A stretch of DNA of 25,048 nucleotides from Strongylocentrotus pallidus (GCA_030265145.1 JARBES010000117.1:18465010-18490057); one strand, 5' to 3'. Positions 1 through 11,262 are shown, counted from the stretch's first letter. Made by a program: numbers and translations. Notes: a model not told the origin generated them from the letters alone.

Positions 1-21
1 CCCCCCCCCCCCCCCCCCCCC
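1..21. repeat. Poly-C tract at window start
   Basis: A run of about 21 C opens the window. Similar G/C runs recur at 8479, 11967, 13732, 13886, 13979, 14050, 16947, 17795 and 20649. Such runs often terminate contigs, so the sequence beside it may be incomplete. Confidence 0.9.
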
Positions 22-363
22 AAGACGAGAGCTCTTGATAACCTTAATCTCCAATTGAACTAAACTGATATTTCCATTGTCTGACAAATGACAAATCGTT
101 TTTTTCCTAAATTTAACGTGAAGTTTATTATGCTGAGTTCGGACTTTCACTCCGTTGAGAAAAGTGTACTGGACTGACCACACCCTTGGCTGTCGCTGCA
201 ACAAGTCGACCTCGCACAGAAGTAAGGGGAAATGGAAATGGTCTGGATCGCCGATATCGCATCGTGAATAGTCAAAATTAGTGAAAGGATCATCAACGGT
301 GGTGTACAACTCATTATTATGTAATGTACACATTAAATCTTTTCTATGAACAATTGTTTGCGT
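1..363 (-). CDS. Candidate coding exon of copy A, unrecognised domain, runs off the window
   Basis: A minus-strand frame stays open for 121 codons, from just after a TGA at 366-364 to the window edge, in sequence with higher GC than the adjacent introns. The peptide includes FDYSRCDIGD, a β-strand-like LLLCEVDLL, then WSVQYTFLNG and KKTICHLSDNG. The cysteine spacing with an intervening W-x-V-x-Y is reminiscent of an Ig-like β-sandwich, but I cannot assign a family. A possible acceptor gives a start near 343 in phase 2, which does not match the phase-1 end of the EGF exon at 527, so another small exon or a different acceptor would be needed. Coding status is an inference; chance openness is possible. 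Confidence 0.4.
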
Positions 364-526
364 TCAAGTAGTACCACAAAATTTCATCGTTCACTCACTT
401 CAATGAGAATAGGACCTCCCAATGGATTAATGATGATTTCTTATTTTCTTCACACTAGATAGAGTTTGGGGAGGTTGGCACTGGCCGATCATAGGCAATT
501 ATTTCCCTTTAAAGAATGTTTCATAC

Positions 527-640
527 TTGTGGAACAGTTGGTGTCTGTATAGCCGGCGACACATTGGCATGAATAATCGTTGAACAGATTGGTACACATG
601 CCTCCATTCATACAAGGTGTAGAGGAACACTCATCAACGT
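527..640 (-). CDS. Copy A exon: calcium-binding EGF domain (sixth EGF after SEA)
   Basis: This 114-bp exon is phase 1 at both ends (acceptor ctctag, donor GTATGA). It encodes DVDECSSTPCMNGGMC followed by C-x-N-x4-Y-x-C-x-C and the last cysteine in TNC. D-V-D-E-C is the calcium-binding EGF start, and C-T-N-LFND-Y-S-C-Q-C fits the Asp/Asn β-hydroxylation consensus. C-S-S-T-P-C fits the O-glucose consensus C-x-S-x-P-C. The methionine before the third cysteine removes the usual O-fucose Thr/Ser. It joins the upstream exon 1371-1258 through a GAC junction codon. No counterpart was found in copy B. Confidence 0.85.
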
Positions 641-1257
641 CTAGAGAAAAAAAAGAGGTGGAGTACCTTAAATATACAGGTATCCAGATCAATATCAATC
701 ATAGCCTCGGGGTGAGTTAAGATTCTCAAGCCTTATTGTATCCAGGAAAATTAAAATAGCATTTTGCATGTTTGATATTGTCAAAGCACTATTTATTTTA
801 GGTAAAGTGCTCACTTAGGAGCATGGAAGCTACTTAATTAAGCATACAAAATTACATTATACGGAGTACAATTACAATTTAAAAAAACATTTGGTTCGTA
901 CAGGTCAATTTATTAGTGGGTATCTGATTTAAAGTGTATTTACTTTTTATTGCCTAGTCATATTTCTTCCTTATTTTCCAAAGCCCATATAGGGACTGAA
1001 AAGTGAAAGGTTCTTTATAATTATAGTTTTTTTTAAATTAATATTATTATTATCATTAAACATGTTATACAATGAAGAAATATGCACTTCCATAGGTGCG
1101 TATGATAACTTGACCCATTTGCGCTATAGCATCAGGTACCAATGCATGTGTAATATTGTATGTATTGCTAGTATTGTTTTAATGTTCAAAAGAACCTGTT
1201 CAACAAGAAGCATGTTTCTTGCATGTTATTTGAAGATATTTCCTAGGCAGGACGTAC

Positions 1258-1371
1258 CTATGTTGCAGGTTCTTCCTGTATATCCGGGCGCACATTTACA
1301 AGAGAATCCGTTGACATCATCCATGCAAGTACCTCCGTTCAAACACAGTGTTCCCACACAATCATTGATAT
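1258..1371 (-). CDS. Copy A exon: calcium-binding EGF domain (fifth after SEA)
   Basis: This 114-bp exon is phase 1-1 (acceptor gctaag, donor GTACGT). It encodes DINDCVGTLCLNGGTC, then C-M-D-DVNG-F-S-C-K-C and GYTGRTC. All six EGF cysteines are present. D-I-N-D-C marks calcium binding, the C-x-D-x4-F-x-C-x-C motif fits β-hydroxylation, and C-LNGG-T-C fits the O-fucose consensus found in Notch-type EGFs. The junction codon to the next exon is GAC. No copy B counterpart was found. Confidence 0.87.
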
Positions 1372-1718
1372 CTTAGCAAAAGTAACATTAAATAAATGTT
1401 AAAACTACGTTAGTCTTAGCTCACCTATCGGTCTAATTCATAATAATTGCAATAGATCCGACTTCTCAGAGGAATTATTTATATTTTTTCAAAAAATACC
1501 TTCTATTATACGACCCCTCCCCCTCCCCCTGCAATAAGATGCAGATTGTTTGACTTTTTGTATCTTGTAGCTGTCTTAATTGTTGATGTCGTAAGCATTT
1601 TAGCGTCCACAAATACCGGATATTGTATATGCTATTATGATCAACAAAATACATCAATAACAAAGAAAATACAAATAAATTCATATATTAATCGTTGACA
1701 TTAGGTTTAGATCATTAC

Positions 1719-1835
1719 CGATGTCACAGAGCGTCCCTGTATATCCCTGAAAACATGAACAGGTGAAACTGTTGAGTCCATCAGTACAAACACCATTACC
1801 GTTAGAGCACGGATCGGGTATACAGTCTTGTATAT
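1719..1835 (-). CDS. Copy A exon: calcium-binding EGF domain (fourth after SEA)
   Basis: This 117-bp exon is phase 1-1 (acceptor attacag, donor GTAATG). It encodes IQDCIPDPCSNGNGVC followed by CTDGLNSFTCSC and GYTGTLCDI. The extra codon against its neighbours is in the C2-C3 loop (SNGNGV). The motif C-T-D-GLNS-F-T-C-S-C fits the β-hydroxylation consensus; there is no O-fucose Ser/Thr before the third cysteine. It is duplicated in copy B at 14195-14311 with one replacement (Asp to Asn in the C1-C2 loop) and three silent changes. Confidence 0.87.
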
Positions 1836-3198
1836 CTGTAATAAAGAGTGAAGCGATATCAAATCTTATGGTAAGGGATGTAACATCAGTATATATTTAG
1901 ATCATTACACTACTTCAAATTTCATCAAGTGGTCTAGTGAATTAAAGGGCAACACAACCTTTGTAATAAGTTCCTTTGTATAAAGGCAGAAAAATAAGAG
2001 AAACGGAATAGCAAAAGATCGAACTGAATCAGACCAATATTAAGAGAGTTATAAATATATGAAATATGACATTACTAAAGCTATGCCTTACCAAATAAAA
2101 GACAAATTTGTGGATAAACCTAAAGGACATGTAACACAGTCGCAACCATTTCCCCAAAAATCAATTCAAGGAAAATTTCAATACCATATTGTATGTCCCA
2201 CAGAAATATTGTTCGGATAACATAATACGTCATTGTCATGTTAGCACAAGGCTATTGTAATTGCCTCAGGTTATTTTTTTTTCTTTCTCGAAAGTAGTTG
2301 CTATCGTGTTATGTTCAGCAATGTGCATATATCTCTTGGGAATGGATATCATAAAGTCAATGATTTGGTGTTTGTTATTTAACGTGAAGTGAATATCTGA
2401 AGAGGTGTATCAATTTCAGTTGTAATTTTCCTTTAAAACAGTGATCATTGGTTTCATACAGTACATTGCATATATAACGGTTGAAAATGAAATGAAGTAG
2501 TAAGCAAAATATTTGCATGAGAAACTTCTTGAAATATTTGTTTCCCATCCTTAAAACATTTATTGTTTTTTTTAAACATATCAATATAAAACTTTATCAG
2601 TGTTGATATCACAAAGAAATTACGAGTTAGAAATACTTCAATTGAAAGGTTTGTCGTGAACTGCGGAAGCGACAGGTATACGCTTATTCTACGGTTATAT
2701 CAGGCAACGCATTTTCTTCATGTTCTTAGTTACATTTTATAAAAAGTGGTACATCTACAAAGTTCATCACAAGTTTTATTCTAGTTTCATCCATGTGAAA
2801 TTCACACGGAGTTTAGGGGATACCACTATAGCATTGCCTATTACATTGAGGATAAATAAGTAATTTTTGAGATGTTGCCAATCGAAATCTCATTGTATAT
2901 TATCGTCAGATTCCCTAAGTGAAAATAACTGCAAATGACATCGAAAACAATAAGAAATAAGTGATATTTACTTCCGTCTTTTTTTTTTTAAGGTCCTGTG
3001 CTTTTAACTTGCATATATGATACATATACGTGTCTTTATCTTCTTCCTCTTCTCCCTCCTCCTCTTTTTTCATCTATTGCTTTAAATCGGCGCCTTAAAA
3101 TAAACTAACAAACAATTATTTAAAAAAAATTACAACAGTAAGCTTTGCATATTTCAGTGGTATCATTGTAATAATATAAGAGAATCAAGAAAGCATAC
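1836..3198. other. Copy A intron, about 1.36 kb, no gene seen
   Basis: AT-rich sequence between EGF exons. The parts near 1836-2280 and 2930-3198 align with copy B. The middle (about 2290-2920) has no partner in B, which instead holds the histone-like 3' signal block there. No EGF-like cysteine pattern with splice sites was found in it. Confidence 0.6.
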
Positions 3199-3312
3199 TG
3201 TCGAGGCATCTGTTTCCTGTCCTTCCCTCAGTACACATGCATGTGTATCCAGCAACTCCATCAACACACGTTCCTCCGAAACTGCACGGATTTGTAGCGC
3301 ACTCATCTACAT
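3199..3312 (-). CDS. Copy A exon: calcium-binding EGF domain (third after SEA)
   Basis: This 114-bp exon is phase 1-1 (acceptor attcag, donor GTATGC). It encodes [16 protein letters not shown], then [12 protein letters not shown] and EGRTGNRC. It has the calcium-binding start D-V-D-E-C, the β-hydroxylation pattern [12 protein letters not shown] and the O-fucose pattern C-SFGG-T-C. The copy B partner at 15817-15930 encodes an identical peptide: five nucleotide differences, all silent, which argues that this domain is under purifying selection in both copies. Confidence 0.88.
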
Positions 3313-4978
3313 CTGAATAATATAAGTACGCAAATAATACCATGCTCAAGTGATGATATCAAGTTTTCATTGACACACTGATATTTATATGCAGATATTA
3401 TGTGAAGCTTTTCAACTGGTACAACTTAAATGCAGCAAAGACTTACAATCTCTGAATAAACAAAACGTCTATCTAATCATGTATCACGAAGGCATTCGAA
3501 TATTATCGACTGGAATGCATTTAATACATTTGAATTCTTTTAAACTCCAATGCTTTTAATGAAATACCCATGTACTATTTCTGTATTTTGGGCACCAATT
3601 TAATTCAGAATATAACACAAACTACTTTGGAATAACACAAGGTCAGTTATCTTATGTGTTATATTCACTGCCACAAATAAAACACATGGTGGTATCATAA
3701 CCATGTCTTTATACTAATGCTTAGCATGTTTTATGTCTGCTCTAGCGAGATTATCGAGTGATGAAGGTCTGAGCTTCTTCATTAACAATGCTCTTTTTAA
3801 CGATTCATTAGGCTAGTAGACCAGGTTGAATTAAATGAAAGTCCAAATACAAATTTAGTTTCACTTCATTACAGAATTACCAAATATTTGTTTGGTGTAT
3901 TGCAAATACATATCGTCTTATACATCGTCTTTGCGGTAAACATGTACATCATTACATTATTTCGTTATCTGTGTCTGCGATATGATATATCTTATGTACA
4001 CTATGCAATGATAACAAAGGTGTGTAATACTAAACACAGTGAATGGTGCACTCATATACGACTCGTGCGATATTTGGATAAACCACTAAAGGGCAGCCAA
4101 TATTATATGAATATGATTTTAATGGTTTGATTTTGATTTTTGATTTTTTGATATATATATATTTCTTCGTGGTCTTTTTCCAAAGGTACAAACTGATTAC
4201 TACATAAATCGTCATGATAAACAAATGTTATGATTAATAATCATGAAGAAGGATTGCAACAGCTTGAAGGTGGGGTATTCCTTTATAAAACTTGATAATT
4301 CCAACATACAAAAATGACGTTGGGGGTGGGAGTGAGAAGATGAGAAGATGATAGGAGTAGATGATAAATAGAGTGATAAAAGGTGATGACTGTGATGAAG
4401 AGATAAAGAGAATCAGGCAGAAGGTAGGAGTGAGGGTGAAAATGCGGGAAGTACAGATTAAGAGAGATAGAAGAGGTAATTGTTAGTATTACGGGTTGGG
4501 TATGAATGCATATGTCTATTATTAAAGCATAACATGTCACTTAGGGGGAATGGAACCTGGTGTGATATGTGAACCAACAAGCTCAGAATTTCCCTGCCGG
4601 CCTCGGTTGAAATGTAATGGCACAAGAGAAATTCTGAATTTGAAGCTGAATATTATTATGTTCTATTGAACAACAAAACGCATGCAATATTTGTTATATA
4701 AAATTTAGGGTATTTGAAGGGAATATACTTTGGAGTCAGGCCCTCTCGATTACATTTAGGGCCTTCGCGTCAGATGCGGGCAGCTAAAACAATTCAGGTA
4801 GCCTGACTTTAAATCAAACTAAGAGAAAACACGGGATCCGTCATGCACATTGTAGGTGTTGGATTTACTGAAATTTTATAAAATGTTAAACTAACGTAAA
4901 TACATTCATAATATCATTTGTGCCTATGCCACATTAATTTATAGCACGTTTATTTCAGAGCGCAATTAATATACTCAC
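3313..4978. other. Copy A intron, about 1.67 kb, no gene seen
   Basis: Homology to copy B (15931-16647) ends near 3847. At about 3610 copy A lacks the roughly 210-bp segment that in B carries an extra, frameshifted EGF exon. The stretch 4300-4500 is purine-rich low-complexity sequence. No coding exon is visible. Confidence 0.6.
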
Positions 4979-5092
4979 CTATTTCACAGTTAGTCCCAGT
5001 AAAGCCATCAGCACATTGACATGTGGAGGTGCCTGTACCTTGCTGACACGTTCCACCATTCTGACAAGTCGTGGATGTGCACTGGTTGACTT
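4979..5092 (-). CDS. Copy A exon: EGF domain (second after SEA)
   Basis: This 114-bp exon is phase 1-1 (acceptor tttgtag, donor GTGAGT). It encodes EVNQCTSTTCQNGGTC, then QQGTGTSTCQC and GFTGTNCEI. The E-V-N-Q-C start resembles calcium-binding EGFs, but the C3-C4 loop lacks the Asp/Asn hydroxylation motif (QQGTGTST), so calcium binding is less sure than in the four distal EGFs. C-QNGG-T-C fits O-fucosylation. No counterpart exists in copy B, where this region is replaced by repeats. Confidence 0.86.
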   Translation of the reverse strand, partial: KSTSAHPRLVRMVERVSKVQAPPHVNVLMALLGLTVK

Positions 5093-5678
5093 CTACAAAC
5101 AAAACGATCATATAAATTTTGCTTGAATGATAATTATTGAATAACAAATGACGTCCTTTTAAATAAAATTACATGTTTTCCTAAGTTTGTATAAGCCTTT
5201 ACAGTAAGGATACTAGGAAAGGGTTTGATATGGTAATGAAGGCGGCAAGAAGAAAGTCATATGGTTATGTTATTATAGGCAATAAGATGGAAAAACGTTT
5301 ATGGAGCAGGCATTCGCCTCGTGATGGAAAGTCGAGAGAAATGTCGTATTTATAGTTTGTCTACGCCATGCACATGAGGCTTGCCAAGTACATTCCATGT
5401 TTCCCTTTCGAGGGTATATCCACATCTGTTTACTTCGTTCCAATTGTCGGTAAGACATCGAATTATGATATTCTTGAGTTATATTTATATGGCTATATCC
5501 GCATGAAGATATCATCATGTGCAGATTATTTAATATTTTCTGGCTTTTATTAGCTTTCATATGGAAATTCAACAACAGGATATCATGCTATCTGCTATTT
5601 TTCATACTATTATTTTTTGTAATTTATCGCATGTCATACAATATAACTTCCAATCAACACATAAAGGAATTATCATAC

Positions 5679-5792
5679 CGTCTTGACAAAAAGTTCCGTA
5701 GTAAGGGTTGGAACAGGAACAAATGGCGCCACCGTTCGAGAGATTCAGACACGTTCCACGGTTATTGCATGATTGTCCATCACATGCCATCA
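5679..5792 (-). CDS. Copy A exon: EGF domain (first after SEA)
   Basis: This 114-bp exon is phase 1-1 (acceptor ggacag, donor GTATGA). It encodes MACDGQSCNNRGTC, then LNLSNGGAICSC, NPYYGTFC and QD. Six cysteines have EGF spacing. It is a non-calcium-binding type, with no D-x-D-E before the first cysteine, and sits directly after the SEA block; the joint codon formed with the SEA exon is ATG. C-NNRG-T-C fits O-fucosylation. It is absent from copy B. Confidence 0.8.
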
Positions 5793-6275
5793 CTGTCCAA
5801 ATGAGAATGAGTAGTAAATGATGTTATAAAATAATCAATAAGTAATACAAAACGAGATTCTTAATTCCCTAGCTCTACTAATGATACTGTGCGTACTTAT
5901 ACACTTCAGCTTCTGAACTTTAGTTTTTGTTTGAAATAAACGATGTACCTAGTTTGATAACTTATCTATCAAATACAAAATTAAATTGTATCAGGCTATA
6001 TAATTTTAAGAAGATTTCTAATTTTAAAACGTTTTTTGTAAATGAAAAAAAAATGCATGCACATAGACTAGTTGAAAATGTCCACATTCCTCTCACTCAC
6101 ACGATCAAATACAATTACATCAATCTACCGAGGAGTAGAATGTCCAAGTTATCTACAAACCTCTAAGCATCTAACAAGGAGGCACTGTTATACGTAAAGA
6201 CAAAAGAAATGAACCAGAAAAACGCCATTAATTTGTAGAAGAACTGAGATGGTTATAGGTAATATATAGGCTTAC

Positions 6276-6424
6276 TTGGCGAGCTAACTCCGTAATAGTT
6301 TGAATCTACAACGAGTCCATCAATGTTTGCCGTCAGCAGACGTGTTCTGAATGTGTCCTCAAGCCGAGTTATTGCATTCGTTAGTACGAACCGAAAAATA
6401 AGGAACACCAGAATGCTTCCATCT
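6276..6424 (-). CDS. Copy A exon: C-terminal part of SEA domain
   Basis: This 149-bp exon starts in phase 2 (acceptor tgacag) and ends in phase 1 (donor GTAAGC). It begins DGSILVFLIFRFVL and continues through ITRLEDTFRTRLL to NIDGLVVDSNYYGV. The G-S-I-L-V segment sits where SEA domains carry the autoproteolysis site (G-S-V-V-V type, cleavage between Gly and Ser in the family), followed by the last strands and helix. The split glycine codon joins it to 7561-7497. Cleavage competence is inferred from the retained Gly-Ser. Confidence 0.8.
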
Positions 6425-6519
6425 CTGTCATAAAAGAAAATCATTTTAATTTCGGGTTAGAATTAAATGTTACATGAAATATGACATACATCATGCAGAA
6501 AGATTGTGTCTTTTATTTC

Positions 6520-6538
6520 AATTCAATTCAATTCAATT
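6520..6538. repeat. (TTCAA)n short tandem repeat
   Basis: About four copies of ATTCA/TTCAA followed by a T-rich stretch. On the minus strand this reads (TTGAA)n, a tail type seen on L2/CR1-clade LINEs, so it may be a LINE relic; no LINE body is recognisable beside it. Confidence 0.4.
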
Positions 6539-7496
6539 CTACCCAACGTTACTTTATTTTTTTTAAGTCTCTTTTTGTTGTGGTTAACAATTTATAAATC
6601 ATTCAAATAATATATACGGAGTCCTATGGGCATAGTATTAACCGGTGAAGGAGGCATAGCATCCTTTTAGAGCAAAAAGATGTTCCGGGAACGACTGAGT
6701 CTATGGCAAAGAGTGAGAGACAACCAAAGACAGCGCGATAGCATTGTTTATTTAAGATTTAACTTCCGAAGCTTAATACTCCCCATTGTTTCTCATTCTT
6801 TGTTTTCATTGTTGAATAAGAATGTCTTACAGATGCTATTTGAAAGGCTACTTGCTCTATTTTTTGCATTTTCTTCAAAAGGCCTTCAAACGGATGGATG
6901 AATGAATGCTCCAATCCTAGCGCAAAAGTTTAAAACAGGACCTTAGTTGATGTTTATAGAGCATTAATTATTCTTTGATTTCATTATATCATATTATATT
7001 TTATTGACGGTTTATATGACAATTTTGAAGAATAAAGAGTGTCCACTTTCTCTTTTTGCTAAGTGTACTTGACACACGGTTTATATACAAATGTACTAAT
7101 AAGTAATATCGAGTAAGAATAGCGAAAGCATTTCAGGCACGGTGGGTAACAGTAGATAACGATAACTACAGAAAGATTATGGTTAGCGGTAACACGATTC
7201 TTATGTTTTTGACGGAAGATCATTAAATATTTGTCAACGTTTGAAAACTGTGTATAATGTGTATAATACACCAAGACACTTTTTAGCGTGAGATTCCACT
7301 TATGAAATGGATAGGGGAAAGGGGTAATGTGACCACTACTGAATTTCCAATATGATATTTTTATAGTTTAACTATAAGATTTATGAATTAAATCCAAATT
7401 ACCATCCAACTAATGATTCTGAACTACTGAATGTATTCCGATTCTCTTACAACGGGGGAATTAACAAAACAAAAACAACAAAAATAAGTGCCTTAC

Positions 7497-7561
7497 CCAA
7501 AACCTGTAACCCTGGCGTCTATGAAATCAGAAGCGCCTTGGAGACCTAAAGCAGAGGCCAC
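7497..7561 (-). CDS. Copy A exon: middle part of SEA domain
   Basis: A 65-bp exon with acceptor ttgacag and donor GTAAGG, phase 0 to phase 2. It encodes VASALGLQGASDFIDARVTGFG, with the last glycine split across the intron. It supplies the helix end and the strand that precede the Gly-Ser cleavage loop. It is too short to recognise alone; the call rests on exact frame fit with 8342-8227 and 6424-6276 and on the SEA pattern they form together. Confidence 0.75.
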
Positions 7562-8226
7562 CTGTCAAAGGGCGATTTTTAAAGTAATACAGAGTGCGTG
7601 ACATCGAAAAAAGAATTGTTATGAGGCGAATATTATTTAAATATATTGTTTATTGTTTGTCTAAACATTAGCATGGTGAAGGGGAAATCTCTTCTACGGT
7701 GAAAGTTCTGATAAATATATAATGTATTGGTTCATTTAAATGTCTCAAATGTTTATACCTTCCCTCCCCCTTCTCCACCTCGCCATTCTTCTTTGACTCA
7801 TTTGTGTATTTACCCACAATGCTTTTCCGTTTCGTATTAAAATGGAAAATGAATAATTAAATAGATAAATACATGTACAAATAGTCTACACTTATAAAGC
7901 GTAAAAATTATGCAAATATATTATACTCAGCTGCAGGAGCTCCTGAAGTGCCTAAAAATTATTTTTTTTAAAGTTGAATGAAAAGACAATGTGCTTTTTA
8001 TTTTTATTTTAAAGTACTTTCCTAAAATGGTTTCCTCAATTTATATTGTAAAGTTATTCTCCAGTTTGGGCCTAAAATGCTCGATATCCAAGTGTTTTTT
8101 ATTTTTTTATTTTAGGTAATGAGGTTTGCAATAACAGCGTAACTTGGGAGCTACGCAGGTTGTGGGCATGTTTGTAAGAATTGGGTTTTAATATTTTCAC
8201 AGTTTGTTAAAAAGTGAATAACTTAC

Positions 8227-8342
8227 GTTTGCATTGATACGGGTTGCCAGACTTTGATAATCTGCTGATGCTGGATCTAAGAGGGAACTTGTGAAGGGTT
8301 CACCCGGTAGTCTGATGACACCATTCACTGATACAGTATTGT
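8227..8342 (-). CDS. Copy A exon: N-terminal part of SEA domain
   Basis: A 116-bp exon with acceptor ttaaag after a good pyrimidine tract and donor GTAAGT, phase 1 to phase 0. It encodes NTVSVNGVIRLPGEPFTSSL followed by LDPASADYQSLATRINAN. F-x3-L-x-D-x2-S-x2-Y-x2-L is the usual first strand and helix of SEA domains. The junction codon from the first EGF exon is GAC. A second AG 14 nt further on is rejected because it would shift the frame. Confidence 0.78.
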
Positions 8343-8455
8343 CTTTAAGAAGAATGAATAAAGAACATATTTTGGAAGTAATGAATCATTGGTTATCCAT
8401 CTAAAATATCTAGTTATAGAATCACTCTTAAGCCTTACTGTACTGTGCTATTTTG

Positions 8456-8528
8456 AGCACCTCCCTGACCGGGTGGGCGGGGGTGGGGGGGGGGGGGCGC
8501 CGGGGGCCTGGGAGGCCCCACTATGAGC
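8456..8528. repeat. GC-rich G-run island
   Basis: Strongly G-rich segment with a run of about 15 G, standing out in an intron that is otherwise AT-rich. It is probably part of a dispersed repeat; it could form G-quadruplex structure. Confidence 0.5.
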
Positions 8529-10296
8529 TCGGCCGTCGAATGTCCCATGAACACGAAAATTTGCACGTTTGTAGATATTCACGTAAGGAACAAGATCGTA
8601 TGATTAGTTTTTTCCTAATACACAATTTTTTTTCGTTATAGCCTAATCAATTATGCAAAATGCTAATTTTATGCATTTTACAGAAAACTCAACATATTTG
8701 TCTCTAGACTTGTGAAGAATCTTGAAAATGTATTGAATAAATGTTTCCTTCATTTCAAATTCATAAATTCATGAAGTTTCATTTTTGTAATGATATTTTA
8801 AAATGCAAAGGTTAATTTGCATAAATTATGAATACGCATTGCCTGGCACTGACAGAATCCTCTTTGCATTAAACATTAACCCAAAAGATACTCTTATAAT
8901 ACTCATTATGTATGCCTCCTATTGATTAAGTTGATATATTAAATGAATTTTCAATATTTAGCTCCTTTTATTTCATCTAAAGCTAGGAATATCCAAAACT
9001 CCTCAATCCTCACTATGTTGTAAAATTAGTTATTTTTTGTTTATATAAAATTATATGTACTTTTAATGCCCTGCGTTTTCCGGTAAAATGGAAATGTCCT
9101 GGGCTATTGTATCTTCTCCTTTGTTGAGCAAGTTTGAACAATAAAGTGATGTTTAAAAAATAAAAAAAATACGCAATTCATCATTTTATTTTCTTATGTA
9201 TTTTATTGTTTTTATTTCTTATTATATCTTTTGTTTTATTTCTAATGTATTCTTTTGTTCTGGAATACATCAAGTTACTTTGAGAAACATATCAAAGCAA
9301 TTTGATATCAATTCATATCTCCCACTTATGAAGAAATACATCTAAACCTGTATTCACATTTCTGCTTGTACATGAATATGCAATTATAGCACTTTTTGAT
9401 GACATGCGCATACTAATTGTTATGTAACACCTTACAGGTATATATGGTATCAAAATGTGCGTAAGACTTGAGGGAAAAAACGTCATGAAACGACGATTTA
9501 AAATTCCAAGCGGTTGCGGAGCAATCTCTGAAAATGTTAACAAAGCTTAGATCAGACAATACACTGATTACTTAGAATCAAAGGGATGTGAAAAGTGATT
9601 TCGGTGAATTGTCAATGGATTTATTCAGATAAAAGCCTGTAAACAACAATGAAGCCTGTAAACGAGAATCACTGTCAAGGAATACCTAGTTTGATATCAT
9701 AAGAGGCAAATGTATATGTACACAATAATCTTTATGCAATTTGCTTCATGACAATTATTAAAACAGATAATAAAATGTGAATGACATATTTTTATCACCA
9801 CACAAACGTAGGAAGGAAGCATCCATAAATTTGAATACGTTTACTTGATAATTGACTCCTCTTAGTTCGTCAAGTTATCAAGAAAATTGAGATGTCCATG
9901 TTTTGATGCTGATAAACTTTACGTTAGACTAAGCAAGAACACAATAAATCTCACAAAAGGACTGAAGTTATTTATTTGGGGAAGGTTACTTTAACCTTTC
10001 ATCTAATATGATTCTATACCTTCTGTGATATAACAATGGACTTGATAGACACGTTAACTAATATTATGCTTACTTAAAAAGAACCCTGAAGAATGACAGG
10101 CTATCCCGACATAGGAACAATTAATATAAACAAAGTAAATTGCATAGAGGTGCTATTTTGCATTTAATAGTCGAGTCAACTTAATGAAAAACTACCCCAA
10201 CCCCCGAAAAAACCCAGTAGTGTATGACATCAGGAACAACATACTAAACATCTAAGGAAATCGGACCCCCAGAAAATGATTATTTTCAATATTGCA

Positions 10297-11010
10297 TCCA
10301 AGATGGCCGCCGTTACCGTAAAAAAGCCATAAATCATGATATTTCTATCTTAGAGATGTAATTTTGGGGTCGAAGAATCAGCTCATAACAATTGTAATTG
10401 GTTTCCTCAAGGAAAATAGAAAATCCAAGATGGCGTCCAAAATGACCACCAGTCTCCTAAAAATGACCGGGAGTGAGCTTTTTACAGTAAAGCTATAATT
10501 AGCAAGATTAAAGGTATGTTTTAGAGGTCAGGATGTTCACTAATATACTTTAAATTAAAATGATACCAAAGATGATCGCCATCTTGTAATCCAAGATGGC
10601 CGCCGAACACTGAAAATAGTCTTTAATCGTGATATATCCATCTTAGAGATGCAATTTTGGTGTCTATGCTTAGGTTTTGGTTTGCGACAAAACCATTTAG
10701 ACTGTTCAAAATGTATTATGGTTTTCAGAAAACCTTGAAATCCAAGATAGCGTCCAAAATTACGGCCAGTATCGCAACCGAATCGGATGTAGGTTACTAT
10801 TTACAATATAGAGTTTGTGTACAGGTCCATTTTTAGGGTAAGAATATTCATTGATGCACGAAAAAAGTATCATCAAGTATAATTGCAACCTTTTGTGGAA
10901 CATTGTATACAAGATAGCTGCCATTGCTTCATTCAAAATGGCTGCAAACGCCTAATATTGGCCATAAATCATATTATTAAGGTATCTCTCCTACAGATAT
11001 AATATACGTG
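10297..11010. repeat. Tandem repeat, ~293-bp unit, 2.4 copies, with AAGATGGCCGCC-like motifs
   Basis: Unit 1 starts at 10297 (TCCAAGATGGCCGCCG) and unit 2 at 10590, with shared downstream blocks such as ATCTTAGAGATG and a later AAGATGGCG/AAGATAGCG-TCCAAAAT. A partial third unit starts near 10933 (TCAAAATGGCTGC). AAGATGGCGGC is the core of the YY1 recognition motif and also a common phrase in dispersed repeats. No transposase frame was seen. Confidence 0.65.
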
Positions 11011-11147
11011 TCTTTACATTTGATTGAGGGTTACAAATATATTTAAACTAGTTGTTGTTCCTTATGTCAAACCATGGACCCTACTACATAAGGACTGATA
11101 ATGAGAGTCTTTCTTTGATCACATCACGAGCACCGCCACCTGATATT

Positions 11148-11262
11148 AGGGACTTTTAGATTTGCACGACGACAATAGGTCTATGCTACGATCGACGTCC
11201 TTTTAATGCACTGCCTTTAATGGACGTCATACGTATCAGTCCACGCAAATCTAAAAGTCCCT
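11148..11262. mobile_element. 115-bp MITE-like element with 18-bp perfect terminal inverted repeats
   Basis: AGGGACTTTTAGATTTGC at 11148-11165 is perfectly inverted at 11245-11262. A second, looser inverted pair built on GACGTCC/GGACGTC lies inside. The size and lack of a frame suit a non-autonomous DNA transposon. No clear target-site duplication was found, so the superfamily is unknown. Confidence 0.6.

Noticed and set aside
1062-1376. Plus-strand 104-residue frame
   Set aside because: It is antisense to the EGF exon at 1258-1371, whose six cysteines, phase and splice sites all fit the minus strand.
4283-4540. 85-residue minus-strand frame rich in Ser, His, Leu
   Set aside because: It is a purine/pyrimidine-biased intron stretch without splice sites or a recognised domain.
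5517-5804. Plus-strand 95-residue frame
   Set aside because: It lies antisense across the EGF exon at 5679-5792 and has no recognisable domain.
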